Below, in pieces: positions 46,568 to 61,840 of a DNA stretch of 64,000 bases. The stretch is taken from the NCBI RefSeq assembly GCF_003672135.1, contig NC_039507.1:310001-374000 (forward strand), written 5' to 3'. Position 1 is the stretch's first letter; every line of letters starts with the position of its first letter. The notes beneath the pieces are model-generated. The model made no database searches. It was not told the DNA's origin and saw nothing but the letters and a program-made list of their open reading frames with translations. This DNA is from Ooceraea biroi (lineage: Eukaryota > Arthropoda > Insecta > Hymenoptera > Formicidae). Both the position numbers and the translations under genes were made by a program.

Positions 46568-49043
46568 ATCGGCAGAATTTCGTCGTTCTGTCGTTCTCGC
46601 TCGCGTCGCCGGGTTTTCTCGGTTCCCCTAATTTCCATATTTCTCCCCGTAGCCGGCCTCCCCCGTGTCGATTTGCCGTCCTGCTCCGCAGTGCCGCGCC
46701 ATGGTATACCCGTCTCTATCGTTTCCGGCAGCTACAACAGTTACGGGAGATTATGGAAAAGCCATGCGGCGGGACGGAGATAACGGATGTATTGCCCGCG
46801 TGCGGGGTAGAGATAGAGACACCGGGGGGTAGATGGTGGTCGACGTAGGCAGGCGTAGGCGGCCGTAGTGGCAGAGACGAAGAGGGAGAATTAGTGGCGG
46901 AGAGAAAGATGTCGAGGACGTGGCGAGAGGGTAGGCCATGGGAGAGAAAAGGAGGACCGTCGCCGCGGTTCGGAGGTCGGAGAGCGAGAGGAACGAGCGG
47001 CTTCTCTCAGTCCGACTCCGCGATCCTGCTTTACTGTCTCGTCATGCAAATTCTACGACGGCAGGATAAGCGAAGGCGGCCCCCCCTCGGTCGTCCTGCG
47101 CGCTTGCTTCTCCTGCCCGCTTCCTCCTTCTTATCCTCCTTCTCTTACTGCTGCTGCCCGTTCTCCTCCACCCTCGTGGAGGGTACGCAGGCACGCACGC
47201 ATGCGTTCGTTATGCGGGTAATATCGGGTGCGCCGCGCGCGCGGCGTACAAGACAAGGGGTGGGCGGGAGGGAACGTACGAACGGTACGTTCCGCCGGAA
47301 ACAATGAGTCTCTGATTGGGGAAACGCTGGCATAGTTTTCGAAAGCTATGCGCGTCGGTTCCGAGTTATCGCCGTCCCCGTACGTGTGCGCGGCCGCGAA
47401 TAGTTTGCGGATCAGTTTGCCGGATTATAGCCCCGATACGCTCGCTTACCTCTTCCACGCGCGTTTGATATTCCGAGTTCGAGAATCGATCGCATTTCGA
47501 CTGGGCCATAAGTCTCCTTCTCCCTCTGTCTTGTTTACGGCGATTCTGATGGCGCGGAGAACGCAAGTTTGCTCTCGCGTGTTGTCGCGAAAGCCTCTTA
47601 CACTTTGCGACGCAATGCGATAGATTGCGGAGGCATTCTGTCTCTATGGCTTTCCTAAGCGCCCACTTCTTACCACGTACTTGCCACGTGTCTCTGATTG
47701 CTCGGAAATAACTCCGCAACATCCTGCAGTGGATACTGCCAATCCAAATTAAAATTCGCCGCTTTAGAGAGACTCGCGAATAACGCTCGTTTTTCCCATT
47801 CGAATGCTCGAGCGAGCAGAATCGCACCGAGAGGAGATACTCGTTCTCGTTCGTTAAAGCGCGATACTCTTGGCACCGATCATCGTGTCGCGCTCGATCC
47901 TCAAACGGCAATTAAGCGGGTAACGACACTCGTCAAATTGACCTCGCGCTATCTCGCCGTCATCAATTTTTATTAAAGCGGTCGCATTTGAAGGACCCAT
48001 GCTCACGATCCTCGTTTCTCTCTCTGCTCCCTCTCGCCCTCAGCTTCAAACGGCTCCAAACGGTCGCGGAGATCGATGAACCCTTTCGTGGAACAACGGC
48101 CGCGAGACGACGCGAGTAGAAGATGACAAGAGACGTCGACTCGCAGGAGAGAGAAGGAACACGCACGTGCTCAGCCAGTGCGGCGCAGATGCGACGTTCT
48201 TGAAGCGTTAAGTACACGGCACTATTTTCCGAGGAATTAGAGTCGGAAATGGCGGGGAAACGTGCTGCTGGAGGAGGCCGGAAAGAGCGCGGGGAGAACG
48301 CCAAGGGGACGTGAGCGGGCGATTTTACACCGACGTCGTTCGGTCGCTGGGAAACGCTTGCGTCCGACCGCTATATTTTTATTACGACGCCGGCAGTGCT
48401 GAGTGGACTTTTCCACTCCATATAGACGCAGTTACCAAGTTCCTCGAGTGAGCGGTGAACGCTCTAAACGGGGTAGACCGGCTCTTTTTTTCACGCGTGG
48501 CGTCTTCCGCGAATTGCGTCAGACGAATTTTCGACCCTTCCACAACAGATTCCTCCTCATGTCAGGACACATGTATCCGATGTATGCATCAAACGGGACG
48601 GGTTTGTCGTAGATGAATCTTTGCGACAACGCGGTAATAAAACCGATTACTTTCGAATTAATCGTGTTCTTAGTGTTCTGCTGCCGTTGTGGCGAAGCGC
48701 ACGCGATCGTGGTCTCTAAGTATTATTGCGGTTGCAATGTTCGTACAAGGCGACCGACTTTATCGCGCCCGCGAGTGCCGTCGAACTTCCGCAATAGGAT
48801 TATGATTGCTCATGCTACAAGAGCAAATCTCGCTCCATCTGTGATTGCTAATAAGCGATGGTGAATAAGAAGTGCAGGTATGCACGTCTGGTTCTCACTG
48901 TACTCGTCGTCTGAGATCATTGACCTTAATTGACCCCGATTGATTGCACGGATTCGCATTTGGAATGCCAATAAATCTAAATTTCAGATTGCAAAAACCG
49001 ATGCCCCAAAAATTTCGTTATACGAAAATTAATTATTTTCTGT

Positions 49044-49075
49044 CACACACGCGCGCGCGCGCGCACACACACACA
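49044..49075 (+). repeat. Compound (CA)n(CG)n(CA)n microsatellite
   Basis: CACACA, then GCGCGCGCGCGC, then CACACACACA. Alternating purine-pyrimidine sequence can adopt Z-DNA. Confidence 0.9.
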
Positions 49076-52000
49076 GACGTCTGATTAATTCTATTTCTTC
49101 TCATCTTTCTCTCTCTCGTTGCTGATATAATAAAATATGAAAAAATAGCGATTATTAGTTTTGTCGTAATTGAGTTAAATTACAACTGAAAAATGTGTTG
49201 TGAGACATTCGTTCACCGAGCCGTGAGCTATTTTGCCCGCTCTCTCTCTCGATCACGATAAAAAACTTTTAATGAAATTAGACTTGGCCGTTATTCTAAT
49301 GAAAGTTATTATTAGCGTACTCGAACGCGACGTGTAATCGCAGACATACGCGCGCACATAATTTTCGCCCGCGTTACTTCTATGCTATTCGTCCTCTATA
49401 TTTTCACGTACAATTAAAATTTCAAAATCTGTCTCGTCGCATACTAGAACGACAACTATGTTCGCTGTTACTTTTTCGGTTCCGCTCGCGGAACATCGCT
49501 ACCGGGCTATGTTTTTTTCAGCTCAAACGGGGAAAAAAGGAGAAAAAAAGGAAACCACCCGACCCTCTGACCCGTATAATTTCCGACAGATCTGGCATGG
49601 GCTACACGTGTTCCCGTGCTCGTCAAACAAGAGCGAGTTTCGTTAGAATTATCCACTGTAGAGTTTCAGCGTTGTAACGTCAAATGATACTGCCGTGTGG
49701 ACGGTGCGTTGCTGAACAAAGACAATGGCCCGTAAAATGAGTTTTTGTTAAAAATAATAGTTCTCGAACTTCGCTTAGAATCTTCATGTTGCAGTCCCGT
49801 TTACATCGCTTTTGTTGCGTGTGTGTAAGAGTGCTCAAACGTTTATTCATACATGTATCACATGCTGTTGCACGTCGAAAATCAGCATTTTCTTCATTTT
49901 CTATCATCTTACCGGTAATTTTGTCGAAGGACAGTGCAGTCACAGCAGCGTGCTGATGGAATGCATTGAACGGCTCGCGCCGGAATTGACTCGATAATTT
50001 CATTATAGACGTTTTTCGGGATCGGGGGGTGAGAGGACGGAGGAAAAATCGAAGGAAAAAAAGAACTTTCTCGGTTTGCGTGGGCCGCGGGTCATTAGTT
50101 CTCGTCAAACAATGGCGAGCGTTGTCGCGGTTAAACAAAAAAAAAAGAAAAAAAACCACACGCGTCCCCGATGAGAATTCATCGCGACCGGAATCGCGCG
50201 AGCGGAGACCGATATCGCGACTCAATCAGTTATTCCAGCGTCGATCGTCGGCGCGTTGTTACGAACATACGTGCTCGTTTACGTTTGCTACACACACACA
50301 CACATTCTCGTAGTTGCACACGCGCGCACGTGCGCACTCGCGCACGCAGAGAGACATTCACCCCGGCGTGCTAACGCTGCGTCTGTTTTATTGGCAATTT
50401 CAGAAATTGCGTCCGAGACGCGTAAATCGTTTATTTTCTTCGCCGTGCAGCGCCATGCCGTCCACGGCGAAATACAAAGTGCGAACTTCTCCCACTCTTT
50501 CTTTTTTTCTTTCTCTCTCTTTCATATCTCTATATTCCGCGGCTTTTTTACTCTACCACGCCGCCTTTCCGGTCGCACTCGATTTTTCGCTCCGTATAGA
50601 GCAGGACACGTAAGTTTCACTTTGGATCCATCTTGACTGCAGCCATTATAGTGACTTATTGGTTCGCGATCCGTTCGGACACGTTGCGAAGAATAAGTGA
50701 GAGAGAACAAGAAGAGAGAGCAGAAAAAAGGAAGTAGAAGCAAAGAGAGAGGGGTAAGCTCTGCCGGAGCTTTCTGTCTTTCCGGCACGATGTGTTCCGC
50801 CACGGTGGCGAGAACAATCGAAAGTCGAACGAAACGAGGGCAGTACCTGCAGCATATCCGAGCGCGTCTCGGTCCCCGAATTCTCTTTCTCTCTCCATCA
50901 CTCTTTTCCTCTCTCTGCCATTGGTAAAACTTTGTATTGTCCAGGAGAAACCCCCCGAGGGTGAGCTTCCGAATCGGAATCGACGTTTTCTTCCACGATG
51001 TTTGCTGGTGGACCTATTTGGCTGTCAGTTTCGACGGCTGTGGCACATGTTTAGAAAAAGCTCTTACTCTAGTTTGGCTAGACGAGCACCGTCCCCCTTT
51101 TATCGGGGAATTAGGATGATTGCTTAAAATCCCAATATCAACAATCAACGTTCCACCATCAAATAAAATAATTGTTTACAATTACAAGCAATAGCTGTTA
51201 CAATATCAAAATGTAACGCCGAGATCGACGCGAGGTTTGACGGATGCGATCAGTTTCCTCCTATAGAACTCGATCGTTCGCGAAAGACCCTTTTCCCGTA
51301 TTTCCAAGATTTTTCATTCCTGACGCGATACACATTCGGCCTGATGTGCCGGGCACGAATAGCCGATACGAGTGAAAAAGCTTTTACTCCAATTCCGAGC
51401 GACGAGATATGGCTGCCGATACCAGGTCGTTTTTCGAAATCAGAGGATATGGCCGCGTGCAGGCGTGCATCCGCGTGTACATGTACATAAGAGTGCGTGT
51501 GATTCATTTATTTACAAGCGCGCCGTCGATGTTATTCGTATATCCTTTAATACCCTTCATCTTTTATTCACGAGCTGCACCCCTGCATCGTGAAAGCCGA
51601 TGTCCGAGTGCGTCTCCGGCCCGCGTTCCGTTCTTTCTGTCGATCTAAGTACTTGTATAGAGCCGACGTTTCCTCTCTCGTGCTTAACGAGCGAGCTTTT
51701 AGTCGAATCTGCGAAAAGCTTCGCCGCCTGCACGACGAGCGTTCTTTCGTTCGACGAGCGAACCTGATATCGGGAAAAGCATCGGCTTTATTTCGTATCT
51801 AACGACGCTTCGCGCGTACGTACCGCTCTCCTCATCCTATTATTGCGATCTAAATCGCGTCCGTTCGCAAACGTACAGGCTTTCCCTCGGCTTTCGAGAT
51901 TTCCCGGTCTTATCGACGACGCCGGTCGTCCAAGTCATGCAAGCAACATCCGAGTCTCGGGTGTGCGGCTAATGGCGGTCATGTGCTCAAAGGTCCCGGC

Positions 52001-55000
52001 CGCGCCAGGGCGTTGCATCACCCCCGTGGCACATAATTATCAGTTGTCGGAACAGGGCAAGTGCTAATTATAAAGTAACTTATTAGTTCGCGGAGAACAT
52101 CAGGCGCAAAGGCGTTACAGGCTGCAAATATTTGTGCTGTGCACGCTTGCGTAATGCGATATTATTAGCGATGTATACTCAGCGGGATCTCAAAAGGCCA
52201 CATTGTACGAAATTGTTCACTCCGTGATCTTTCGATTTTGGCTGTTTCATCCGCTAGGAAATATGACTTTGAAATATTCAACGTTATCTTTTTTGTGTCT
52301 TTACGTTAGGTCATACTGTATGCTTTGCACGGCTTATATTTGTTCTAAACTGCCTCGAGAGGAGAAAACAAAACTGGTCAAGATTAGGAATATTATTGGA
52401 TGTCCCGTTTTTTTGGCAATAGCGTTATTTCCTTGCTCGTATTTATAATATAAACGTCGACTAGTCTCGCGTGCGAAAACGAAGAAACTAAAATGATTTA
52501 CGAAACAGAATCCGTCACGGAGACCAAGTAAGTAAAGATTATTTATGGGTCTTAATTAAAATGACGTTTAATTAGCTCAACTCCGCTAAAGCTGTTAATA
52601 ATCACCTTCACTGCGAGAGAAGAGAACAATTAAATTCGCAACTTATGATCAACACAATAGCGCGATGCATAAATCACTTAATTCACGGCATCAATTGCAT
52701 TGTAATGAACCCACGGTTGAAAAAGATGGGATATTAAAGAAACTTGGTACGCTCGCTTCCATTATCTTCTCGAACTCGGCAAAGCTCCGCGGGGCGGGAG
52801 GTGTTCGTTCAGAGATGCAAAAATCAGAATTAATTTTGATACCGGTTGCGGGAGCTAAGAGTCTGGAACTGCCAGGCCAGCAGTCTGAACGATTAATCGA
52901 AGTTAAACACGAATTAATTGCATTTTCACGACGACTGGCCGTAATCACGCCACGCGAAACTCCCCGATTAAATATTTGCCATTGTCGGCACCGATAGAGA
53001 ATCTCGTGCGTCCCGTCACAGCCCTAATGCTTTTCAAACACGACGCGTCGCCGTCGTGCGAGTCTATGGTCTCTATGAAACCATAAAACACCGTAAATCG
53101 TAAAACGATTTCGCGTCCGACTCGCCCCCACAAAAGTGCCGGGTTCGCCTGACGCGCCACTGCTTTGACAGTCGTTCGAATTGGCATTGACACGCTGTCA
53201 CTGTCCTCCAACCGAAACACGTGTCACGCCAATGTTTTTCACTGCGTCCGATGTGTCGGCTCGCTTTCAGGTCAGCAAAAATGAATTCTTTTTTTCCTCC
53301 TCCCCCGGGCGAATGATACTGCCGACTTGCATTTTTTGCGCTACGATAGAACGGCTCATTTCAGCTTGGTTTCCCACAAGATAAGGACTTTTTGACGTCC
53401 ATTCACAGTTCGAGTCAAGACAACTTTGAATGTCGAATTACGTTGAAAACGCTCGGAATGCGCAATTCGAGTTACGGCTTGATTTGATTTTTAGCTGTTG
53501 TACATGTCGACGTAATTTGTGGGTCGTTTTTTGGAAGGTGATCTGCAGGGTAGTTAACGTTTCAGCAAATATCGAGTGTATCTTTTCTGGTAATGAGATA
53601 CAGGAATGGGCTCTCTCTTTCGATGGCCTCCTTGAAATCACATGAGCGTTCTGCTCAGACCATGAAAGTAAGCAGCAATCGGCATCGACGACCAATGCAT
53701 TCCAAGTCGACGTGAGTTCCGAACGAACGTTCGGTAAAGTGAGCAATCGTCTGCCTCGTTTAGACCGTGTGCACCCGTGTCGTTTTTACCATCTTGTCCG
53801 TTGCCAATCAAAACTTTGTATTCGACGCGTCTAAACGCATCATGTCTCGAATTTATCACTAACAGCTATTTCCGATTGCGAGCCTCATAATAAATGCGCG
53901 AAGCTACAAAGACCGATCACACACGTAACTGAGAAAGAAAGCTGGTCGAGAACGAGATTCAGGATTCCTCCGCGCGATTTTTAAAGAGTTTTAAAGAGAC
54001 TGTCGCTGAAGAAACTAGGGAGTACGAATAAAAAAATGTCCGACTGATGAACATATCTCGGCGGTCGGTGGTCGGGCAATTTATAAAGCTGCAATCAAAG
54101 AGTTCATTAGCGCTTTTTTCGATCCACGAGCAATTTCACCGGAGTCGACGCAACGACCGAGGGCCGAGAGATGTTTAACGTCTCGAGGTGACCGTTCCTA
54201 CATCCATAAAATTTTCAGGCGCTCTCTTTGCGTTTCTGCCCCTATTGTGGCTGATATCGATGATAGAGACATCCACGTGATGCACGTACTCTAAATCAGC
54301 GTGGCAGCCACAGTCGTCGTACGGTCGTGGAATTAATGCGAAGTAACCGCGGGGTGAGGGGACGCAACCCCTGTAAGAGGGTCGCGAAATAAAACTACGG
54401 TGGAGGACGACGGAGAGTTAGGGGAACACCGGTAGCGCTACTTTTAAATTATTGGCTTGGAGGAGGGGTTCGATGATCCAGTGTCTGGCTGGATGACGTC
54501 AGAGCTCGGCGATGCGAACCCTCTCGTAATTCATTCCGCAATTAAAATGCGTAATCTCGCTTGACCGCGCCCACGTTCTTGCGCGCGCGCGCTCGCGCAC
54601 GTGCTCGTGCTCGTTCACCAAGCTGTCCTGAAGTTGCCGAGGAGTTTCGAAAACGAGGTTCGCACGAGAGCCGCGGTACAATTTTCACGTCGGACGAGCG
54701 GCCGGATTACTCGTGGTCTAATTACTTGTCACTGAAAACGGGGTTGGTCTACGAGCACTGTCCGCGAACTTGGATCGTTCCGATGTCGTACATCTATTCG
54801 TTCCACGGACGCAGAGCGGAGGAGCGGTATTTCAGTTCTATTTATAGTTAGCTTGGACATGTTCCTATACATTCTTTATCATGTATTTGAAAATACATGT
54901 TAACATCTCGTTAAAAAAACTGGCTAATTTATAATATCAGCAATGATGTAAAGTAACCTTTAATGGTAATTATATAAAATTATATAAGCTCCAAGAGAGA

Positions 55001-57016
55001 GATATTTTATCACGCGTAGAATAACACGTAGTCTACGTGATTAATATTATGTTAATTTGATGCTAATGCAGACGTGGGCTTTTCGAGCAACCTGTCCGTT
55101 TCACGTCAGCCGAATTTTATTCAATATCAGATATCTACGCGAAACAGAAGAACCGGGAGGTTTCGGGTGGAATATATCCGCGTATATAACGGGAAACAAG
55201 TCCCGGTGACGCAGCAACGAGGCATGAAATATGAATTCTGAGTTAACGCGATGCGATGCAGATGCAACTGCAGCCCGAAAGTCGCGCCGATGGACCTCGT
55301 GGCCTTTCGCAGTTTCGTAACTTTGGGTCGCGGGATCGATGCCGGCTTTTCCACCGGAAGCATGCAAATACCAGCGCTCGTCAGCCCCGTTTGCTTTTCC
55401 CCATTTTCCTCACACTCATTTGTTTACGATGTGCGCCGATCAGGCGAATTGTTCGAATAGAATAAAAAGCTCTCCTGCGCAGCTAAATCAAATTCATTTT
55501 TTATAGCTGCATTTCTTTTTTTATCATATTCAATCATGCGGTTGCCACCTGTTTTTTCATCGATGCGATTTTTCAAAAGGTTGCACCGCGATTCAGCGGC
55601 CCGATTATTTTACAACTTCTCGCTTCTTTTTTGCTTTTTTTTTCTGACCACGGCACTGTTGCTCGGTATGACGCGCGACTCTCTTTCTCTCTCTTTGAAC
55701 CGTAATATTTCTATCATAAAAGCGCTGCCGCTCGCTTCTTCCCTTCTCTCCCCTTTCCCCCGAGCGTCATACCCATCGAAATATCACCATTACATTTTAC
55801 ATTTTTCAGAGATGTAACGTTACACTCGTGAGGTATCTCAGATATCCCTCTGAGGCACTTTGCGGAAGCCGATCTGCTTTTATCATCCCTGATGCTACGG
55901 TCTCGTTGCGCCGCTATTGCAGCTCGCCTCCGAGATAGAAGGCCGCGCTTTGAACGACATCCAGGCTTTAATTTTTTAAGCAGCCATTTTAGGACTTTGT
56001 GCGCAGATTGCACCACTCTCGTGCTTATCGGTGCGTAGGAAAAAGCACGCGTGCAACTGCGCGCTCTGAAAAAAGAAGTTGGAGTCGTTGTCGTGTCACG
56101 CCGCAACACCGCTACCGGCCGGTCCTCTCTTCCTCTTTTCCTCTTTCTTTCTCCCAAATACATGCAAATCCTTGGTTTACTCTAGCTACTTATCCTTTAC
56201 TCCGTTTCACCCCGTATAAAACCGTAGACAATTTTTCGCGGTGCCGCAAACTTTGACATTCGCTTTTAATACGATGTCTGAGTAACGATCTGAAGCAGTG
56301 AAAGTGATCGTTCATGCAAAACGTCAGACTATTGTTAATTTCACGAGAGAGGAACAATATACACGGAAGAATATATGTAATCGCGGAAAGGAGAGAGTTA
56401 TAACAGTTCATTTATAATGATAGAAAAATCGCTGCGTGGGCTACAATAGCAGACAATTGATAAGTCCGTTATGCCATAGCAATAGCATAGCTGCGCGTTA
56501 ATTAGGAGTAATATAATATTAGTTCTCCCCGGCTTAAATGCGCGCTGCATCCCGCATCGATCGCGAGCGTGATCTTCGTTATGCCGCGTGTCGGCGATCC
56601 ATAAACGTATAAATGGCGGAATATTAATGGTAACGGTAACAGCAATAATGTAATGCTATCATTGCAAAAAGCCGCAATTCCGTCGGATCACTCTTTCCGC
56701 GGACTACACCCTTTAAGAAAGAGAGAGAGAGAAAGCGAATAAAGGGGATTACGCACTGGATAAACTTGGCGGCGATCGATCCGCTCAGCGCGGGCAATGA
56801 GTCCGTCCCGAGCGGACGGAGCCGGGGCGGATCCTCCACTCTTCCGCGTCCTACGCTGCGGCCGGGGGATGCTTTTCAGAAACACGAGTCGCCCTGCCTG
56901 TGGTCGTTCCGAAAATAACTCAGGGAGAGGGGGGGAGTGTATGCGGTGGCGGAACGGGGGAGCGTTTTGCTCGACGACAAAACGCGCCCTCTCCACACGC
57001 TCATGTACAATTATAT

Positions 57017-57041
57017 TCTCTCTCTCTCTCTCTCTCTCTCC
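57017..57041 (+). repeat. (TC)n microsatellite
   Basis: A clean TC run is followed by CCCCGG. Confidence 0.95.
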
Positions 57042-60000
57042 CCCGGCTACAAGTGCACTGAACTTATTCCACCTACTTTTCGAAATTAACACGACGCTCG
57101 CGCAGTTTCATTAGCTCTCCCTTCACCGCTGACTGCAGCACGCATGCACACACACACATGTATATACATGCACACTCCCTTTTTCTGCCCCTTCGTCCTC
57201 CGGTCCTTTCCCCAGTGAAACCGCGCAGCGGCGGTTTCCCGGCGTGAAAAACTGCTTGAAGAATGCCGCCGGCAGCGGCACGTAAATTAGTGTTTAATTA
57301 AGTCTATTTTAATGAATCGTTATTGCGTGACGGGGCGAACATGCCTTTTCATTACAGCCGCGCGCATACGCGAGCAAGTCCGGCTGGATTCTCTGCTTCT
57401 GGTCGCTCGAAATTTATTTTCAGCGTCGATTAACGCTGATCATGTGGCGGCCGAAAAATAAAAGGGAACGGGCATGTGTAAAATAAATTAAGAATGCCAA
57501 TGTATGCGTGTCAGGGGCGCAACTGTCACGGATGAGTCGTTTCGTGCGACATTCGATTCACGTGTATTATGCAATAGTTGTTTACCCGGAAAGTGACGTA
57601 AATCAAGTTAATATCGAGACCGGTTGCATTCATTTCTGGCCGCTCACGTCACGCCAGAATACCGGCGTGTTTTCGCGCGGCAGCTAGTTCGCACGAAGTG
57701 GATTATAAGTTACATTAGTTAGTTATGCTGACGGAATATGCGGGTGATGGGTTTTATACGGGCCGATGGTTTTTTGCTGCCCCCTCCCCTCCCTGCCTCT
57801 CGGCAGCTGTCGATGTAACGCGCGCGATATTCCGCCACGTCGACCGCGCTTCGCAGGCGAGCGCGCGCTTGTATCGTCGCACACAGTTCGATTAATAATT
57901 AAATTACAGGATGCGCGCTAATTACGTGCCCGGCGCGCGATGTCGTCGCCATATTACGCGTCTGGTCAATTATAGGCGCGTTGGAAAATTAACGTTGCGG
58001 CTGCTTACCTCGATTCCGTTCAGTAGCCGCTAATTGCGGGATACGTCGAAAAAATTGGACGATTCAATTCAGGCCGTTTATTTTTCTGCCCGGAAGGCGA
58101 GGAAACGCGTCTCTCACGCGAAGAAATGCGCGAGAACTCGTTTCGACAACGGTCGGGTGCGACCAGTTATACGATGTTGAGTCTTCGCGCGGAAATTTCG
58201 CCGTACTTTTGCGAGAGTTTTACGCGCAGTTGTATCGGACTAAGTTAACAAAGTAGAAAGTGCCAGGGAAAGAAAGGAAATGCAAAGAAAAGAGATAAAT
58301 ACGAGAAAAGAAGGTAAATACGTTTCGCGAAGTTTCGGCTTGAGCAAGAGCCGGCTGTCTTCTTTTGCCCGCTATTAAATTTCAATATTGTTAATTTTCG
58401 CCATCCGTGACGTGCACCGTGCAATTACGCGCTAATTGAAAAGAAAAGTACTCTTGCGGTATCCCGTAAATTCGATCATGCGAACAACGGCCGAAGCCCA
58501 GCTGGCGGATTATGCCGGTAATTAGCGCGCATCGCGTTCCCTTTGTCGTCCAGTGCAGTACTCGTTCGACATTCATCGATAAGTAAAAATAATTCCTCAT
58601 TGAACGTAAACGCGTAAAATGGTCCGCGCATAATGGCTCGGCTGCGTTGCTGTTGCTTCGAATTATCGGTTCTACAGCGGTAAATTATCACGACCGCGAT
58701 TGCGGATCCCAGCGTTAAATGTCGGTAGCCAACCGGATTCTGTTATTGCAACCGAAAAATGCAACGAGTACACGTTTTCATGAGACGACGACGAGTGGTC
58801 TATCGACGCGTTGCAAGGCCACAAATGAAATGCCATATTCGAACTATCGTGCTCAAATATTATAGTAATTGGAGTGAGATCCATTTAGAGTCTCCTCAAT
58901 GCTCGGGTGCAACATCGGCACTTACAACGCGCGTTCGAATGTGATTCGAATAGGTGGTCCGTCCACGCGAATGGGATCTCGCGACCGCTTCCGCGATGAC
59001 TCGGGAACTTACCCGATTGTCATCGTCGTAGTCGTCATTCACAAGAGTCCGCAATTGGAATTCAGCAATTTGCCAGAAAATTTCGCCGTGGAAATTAGTG
59101 ACGCGATCCGTCGACGGCGCGGCACGACACGGGAACTTTTCTCCTAAAATGAATAAATTTTCCGCGGCGCTTTTCAGTCGGTGACGCGTCGCACGCTCCC
59201 ACGCCAGCTCCAACGCGTCACATCATTTCCGCAGAATTTTCCCGCGAGCAGGAAAGCAGAACGAGAAGCAAGAGGAGACGGAGGGACCGTCAGGCAGAAA
59301 GTACGACCGGTAGATTACCTCGGGTGCCCTTTTTCCGGGTGTCGTTCCTATCTTTCGTATTGGGACGAATTAAAAAGTCGAGATTGCCTCTGCGTGCACG
59401 TGCGGCAAGGGGGAGGGCGAGAAGGGGACGGAAGTCGAAGCAGACGCGATTTTTACGCCCGACGTTTCCCAACCTCGAGAAGTTACGGAATTGGGTCACA
59501 CAAGTTGAGGAGCACGAGGGCACTCTAGCACGTGAGGGGACTCGACGTGCGCTTCCGTTCCCTCTCTCTCTCTCTCTCTTTCTCATTTCGATTGTCTTAT
59601 TCTTTCTCTATCTTGCTAGCGCAGCTGCGACGCTCGTCGCATCGCGCATCGTGAAGCCGTGCAGCTGCAACTGCATCCGACATACTTTCGCGTTTCTCAT
59701 TTTGTCGTATTTTCTCCGCACGGATCTCCCTCTTCATCCTGCTTTCCGTCTTATCTGCGCGTTCTCTCTTCTTCCCTCTCCGCTCCTATTTCGGTCCCGC
59801 GCGGCTCTACGATGCAATCTCACGTGATCAGAAGTGAATATCTTTCACTAGACGAGACACATCCAGTTTTGCAGGTGGATCGTTGATTGCATAACGCGAC
59901 TGATCTTTCTATTGGTGGACCGATTTCTCTCGATATTCCCGTAGGAAACGCCGCCAACTATCCACGAAATGTTTTTCCTCCAACTTGTGAAAAAACTCGC

Positions 60001-61579
60001 GAGTTCTCGCAAGCGAATAAACAGACAAACACGCCTTACAACGCAGGATATTATTGAACTTGTATTTCCGAGCTACTTTGCGACGATGTTATGGCCGAGT
60101 GGTGTGACTGAGTGAACCGCAAGAGCGATGACACGTGTGTGAATGGGCAAGTAAGTAATGTATGACTGTACATTTGTCCTGGTAACACAATGTGTCCTTT
60201 GTTTGGAGGGCTCCCGCCCTGACGGCGTTGTTCAGAAAGTGTCTGCCAATATCCCCTGCGAGCAAAATGTTCGCAGCGTTCTCAAATTTAGACAGCCTTT
60301 GACTTCAACTCACGGTCTATTGAATAACGCGAGACTCGCGCGAAACGCGTGACATCTGTATAATAGCGTCCTGCAACGCTGTTAAAATAGGTTCTTTTAA
60401 GACAGGTCGACTATTGCATTTTACGTCGCGCTTTAAATCGGTAGTAAGATATCGCATACCACGCGCACGGATACACTTATTGACAGAAATACGATTATCC
60501 TGTTCGACTTTACGGACCCGTTATATATACGGGTGAATTTATTTTTTATTTTACATTCGCAGTGGATGAATATTTAGTGGTAGGATTTATACAATAGTTC
60601 TAGAGTAGCATTTATGAAATAGTTCGCCGTTCCACATCCCCGCGAGTAAAAATAGAGAACAACGGCAAATGCGCTTAGCGAAACAAATATGTGGTATTAA
60701 TTAATCGCCAGTATTACCGCGTCTCTTAGACCGTGTTATAACCGCACGTCGCACACACACGTTCGCTATTAAACTTATAATTACCCAATTAGTGGTTTCG
60801 TCAACGAGGACTGGAATTCTCCTTTATAGTTCTTGAACTTTGTAGTTTCAATCTGTTATATCTATGAACTTGAATCGCGAAAGGAGAAAAATAGAAAATT
60901 GAGAATTCATATAAAAGATATCACTTTTCGAACAAGTAATTCTTTATTTTCTAAATATTAAAATAAATTAAAACATAAAGTAATGAAACTATAAATTCTT
61001 ATCATACACGTGCATATTTTGATGCATCATCCACCCTGATACTTAGACTCGTTCTGATATTTCTATGCAAAGTCAGCGCCAAGTATTGTATTATATCCGT
61101 GCGCCGGAGGACCAACTTTTCCGCGCTCCTTTTGTCCTTCTCGAAGTACCAACGGCAACGTGCTGGCGAACCGGACGTATGGTTGTGCCGCTTAATAAAG
61201 CGCGGACACGCTGCATACCCGGGCGCGTATGGCAGCGGCACGGTCGCAGCAGCTGACCCCCGGAGGGTTAATTTTCCGTATCTATTGTGGCAAAGTTTTC
61301 GACGTATCTCGTTATCCAAGACGCAGCTGAATGGCCGCGCGCCGGACCGCAATGGCCCGCAATCAAAACGACGGGCAACGGGAATACCGTTCGACGCGAC
61401 GCGGGGTAGTTTGGTACACGGACTGCCGCGCACTCGGAAAAGCGGTCGGCCTCCCGCGTATCGATCGGCGTCGTGTGGTCACGACGGATGAATTTCGTAT
61501 GTTCTCGGCGAATGGTAAACAGCAAACGGCGGGGCTTAACTGCACCGCAAAGTTTCCACGTGCAGCGGCCCGTATTCTC

Positions 61580-61840
61580 CGCTTCTCTCTGTCTGTCCCC
61601 CTTCTCTCAGTCCCTGTATCTCTCGTCGTCTCTCTTTCTCTTTCATCATTTCCCCTTTCTCGTTCTCTTGCATTCGCCCTCTTCTCTCGGGTACTCTATT
61701 TTTTCTCGTTTCTTTCTATGTTCAGTTCTCTCTCGCTCTTGCCTTTTCTCTTGTTCTTTCTTTCTACTTCTCTCTCTCTCTCTCTCTTCCTCTCCCTCTA
61801 TCTATCTATCTATCATCTATCTATCTATCCTCTTTCTAGT
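61580..61840 (+). repeat. Long pyrimidine-rich tract ending in (TCTA)n
   Basis: About 260 bp of almost pure C/T is followed by TCTA tetranucleotides at 61797-61829. The serine/leucine-rich open frames here are by-products. Confidence 0.9.

Larger units (their letters stand above)
38017..50000. other. Presumed intron, part after the mariner
   Basis: Microsatellites at 40.4, 42.2, 43.3, 46.5 and 49.0 kb; AT-rich patches at 41,550-41,800 and 45,160-45,450; a GC-rich patch at 43,850-44,200. No gene was recognised. Confidence 0.45.

Noticed and set aside
50937..51119. Possible semaphorin exon suggested by a CGTC string
   Set aside because: The surrounding residues do not follow the sema-domain pattern and there are no fitting splice sites.
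60088..60150. GGCCGAGTGG string resembling the D-arm of a leucine or serine tRNA
   Set aside because: No T-arm box B and no acceptor pairing were found at the right distance.
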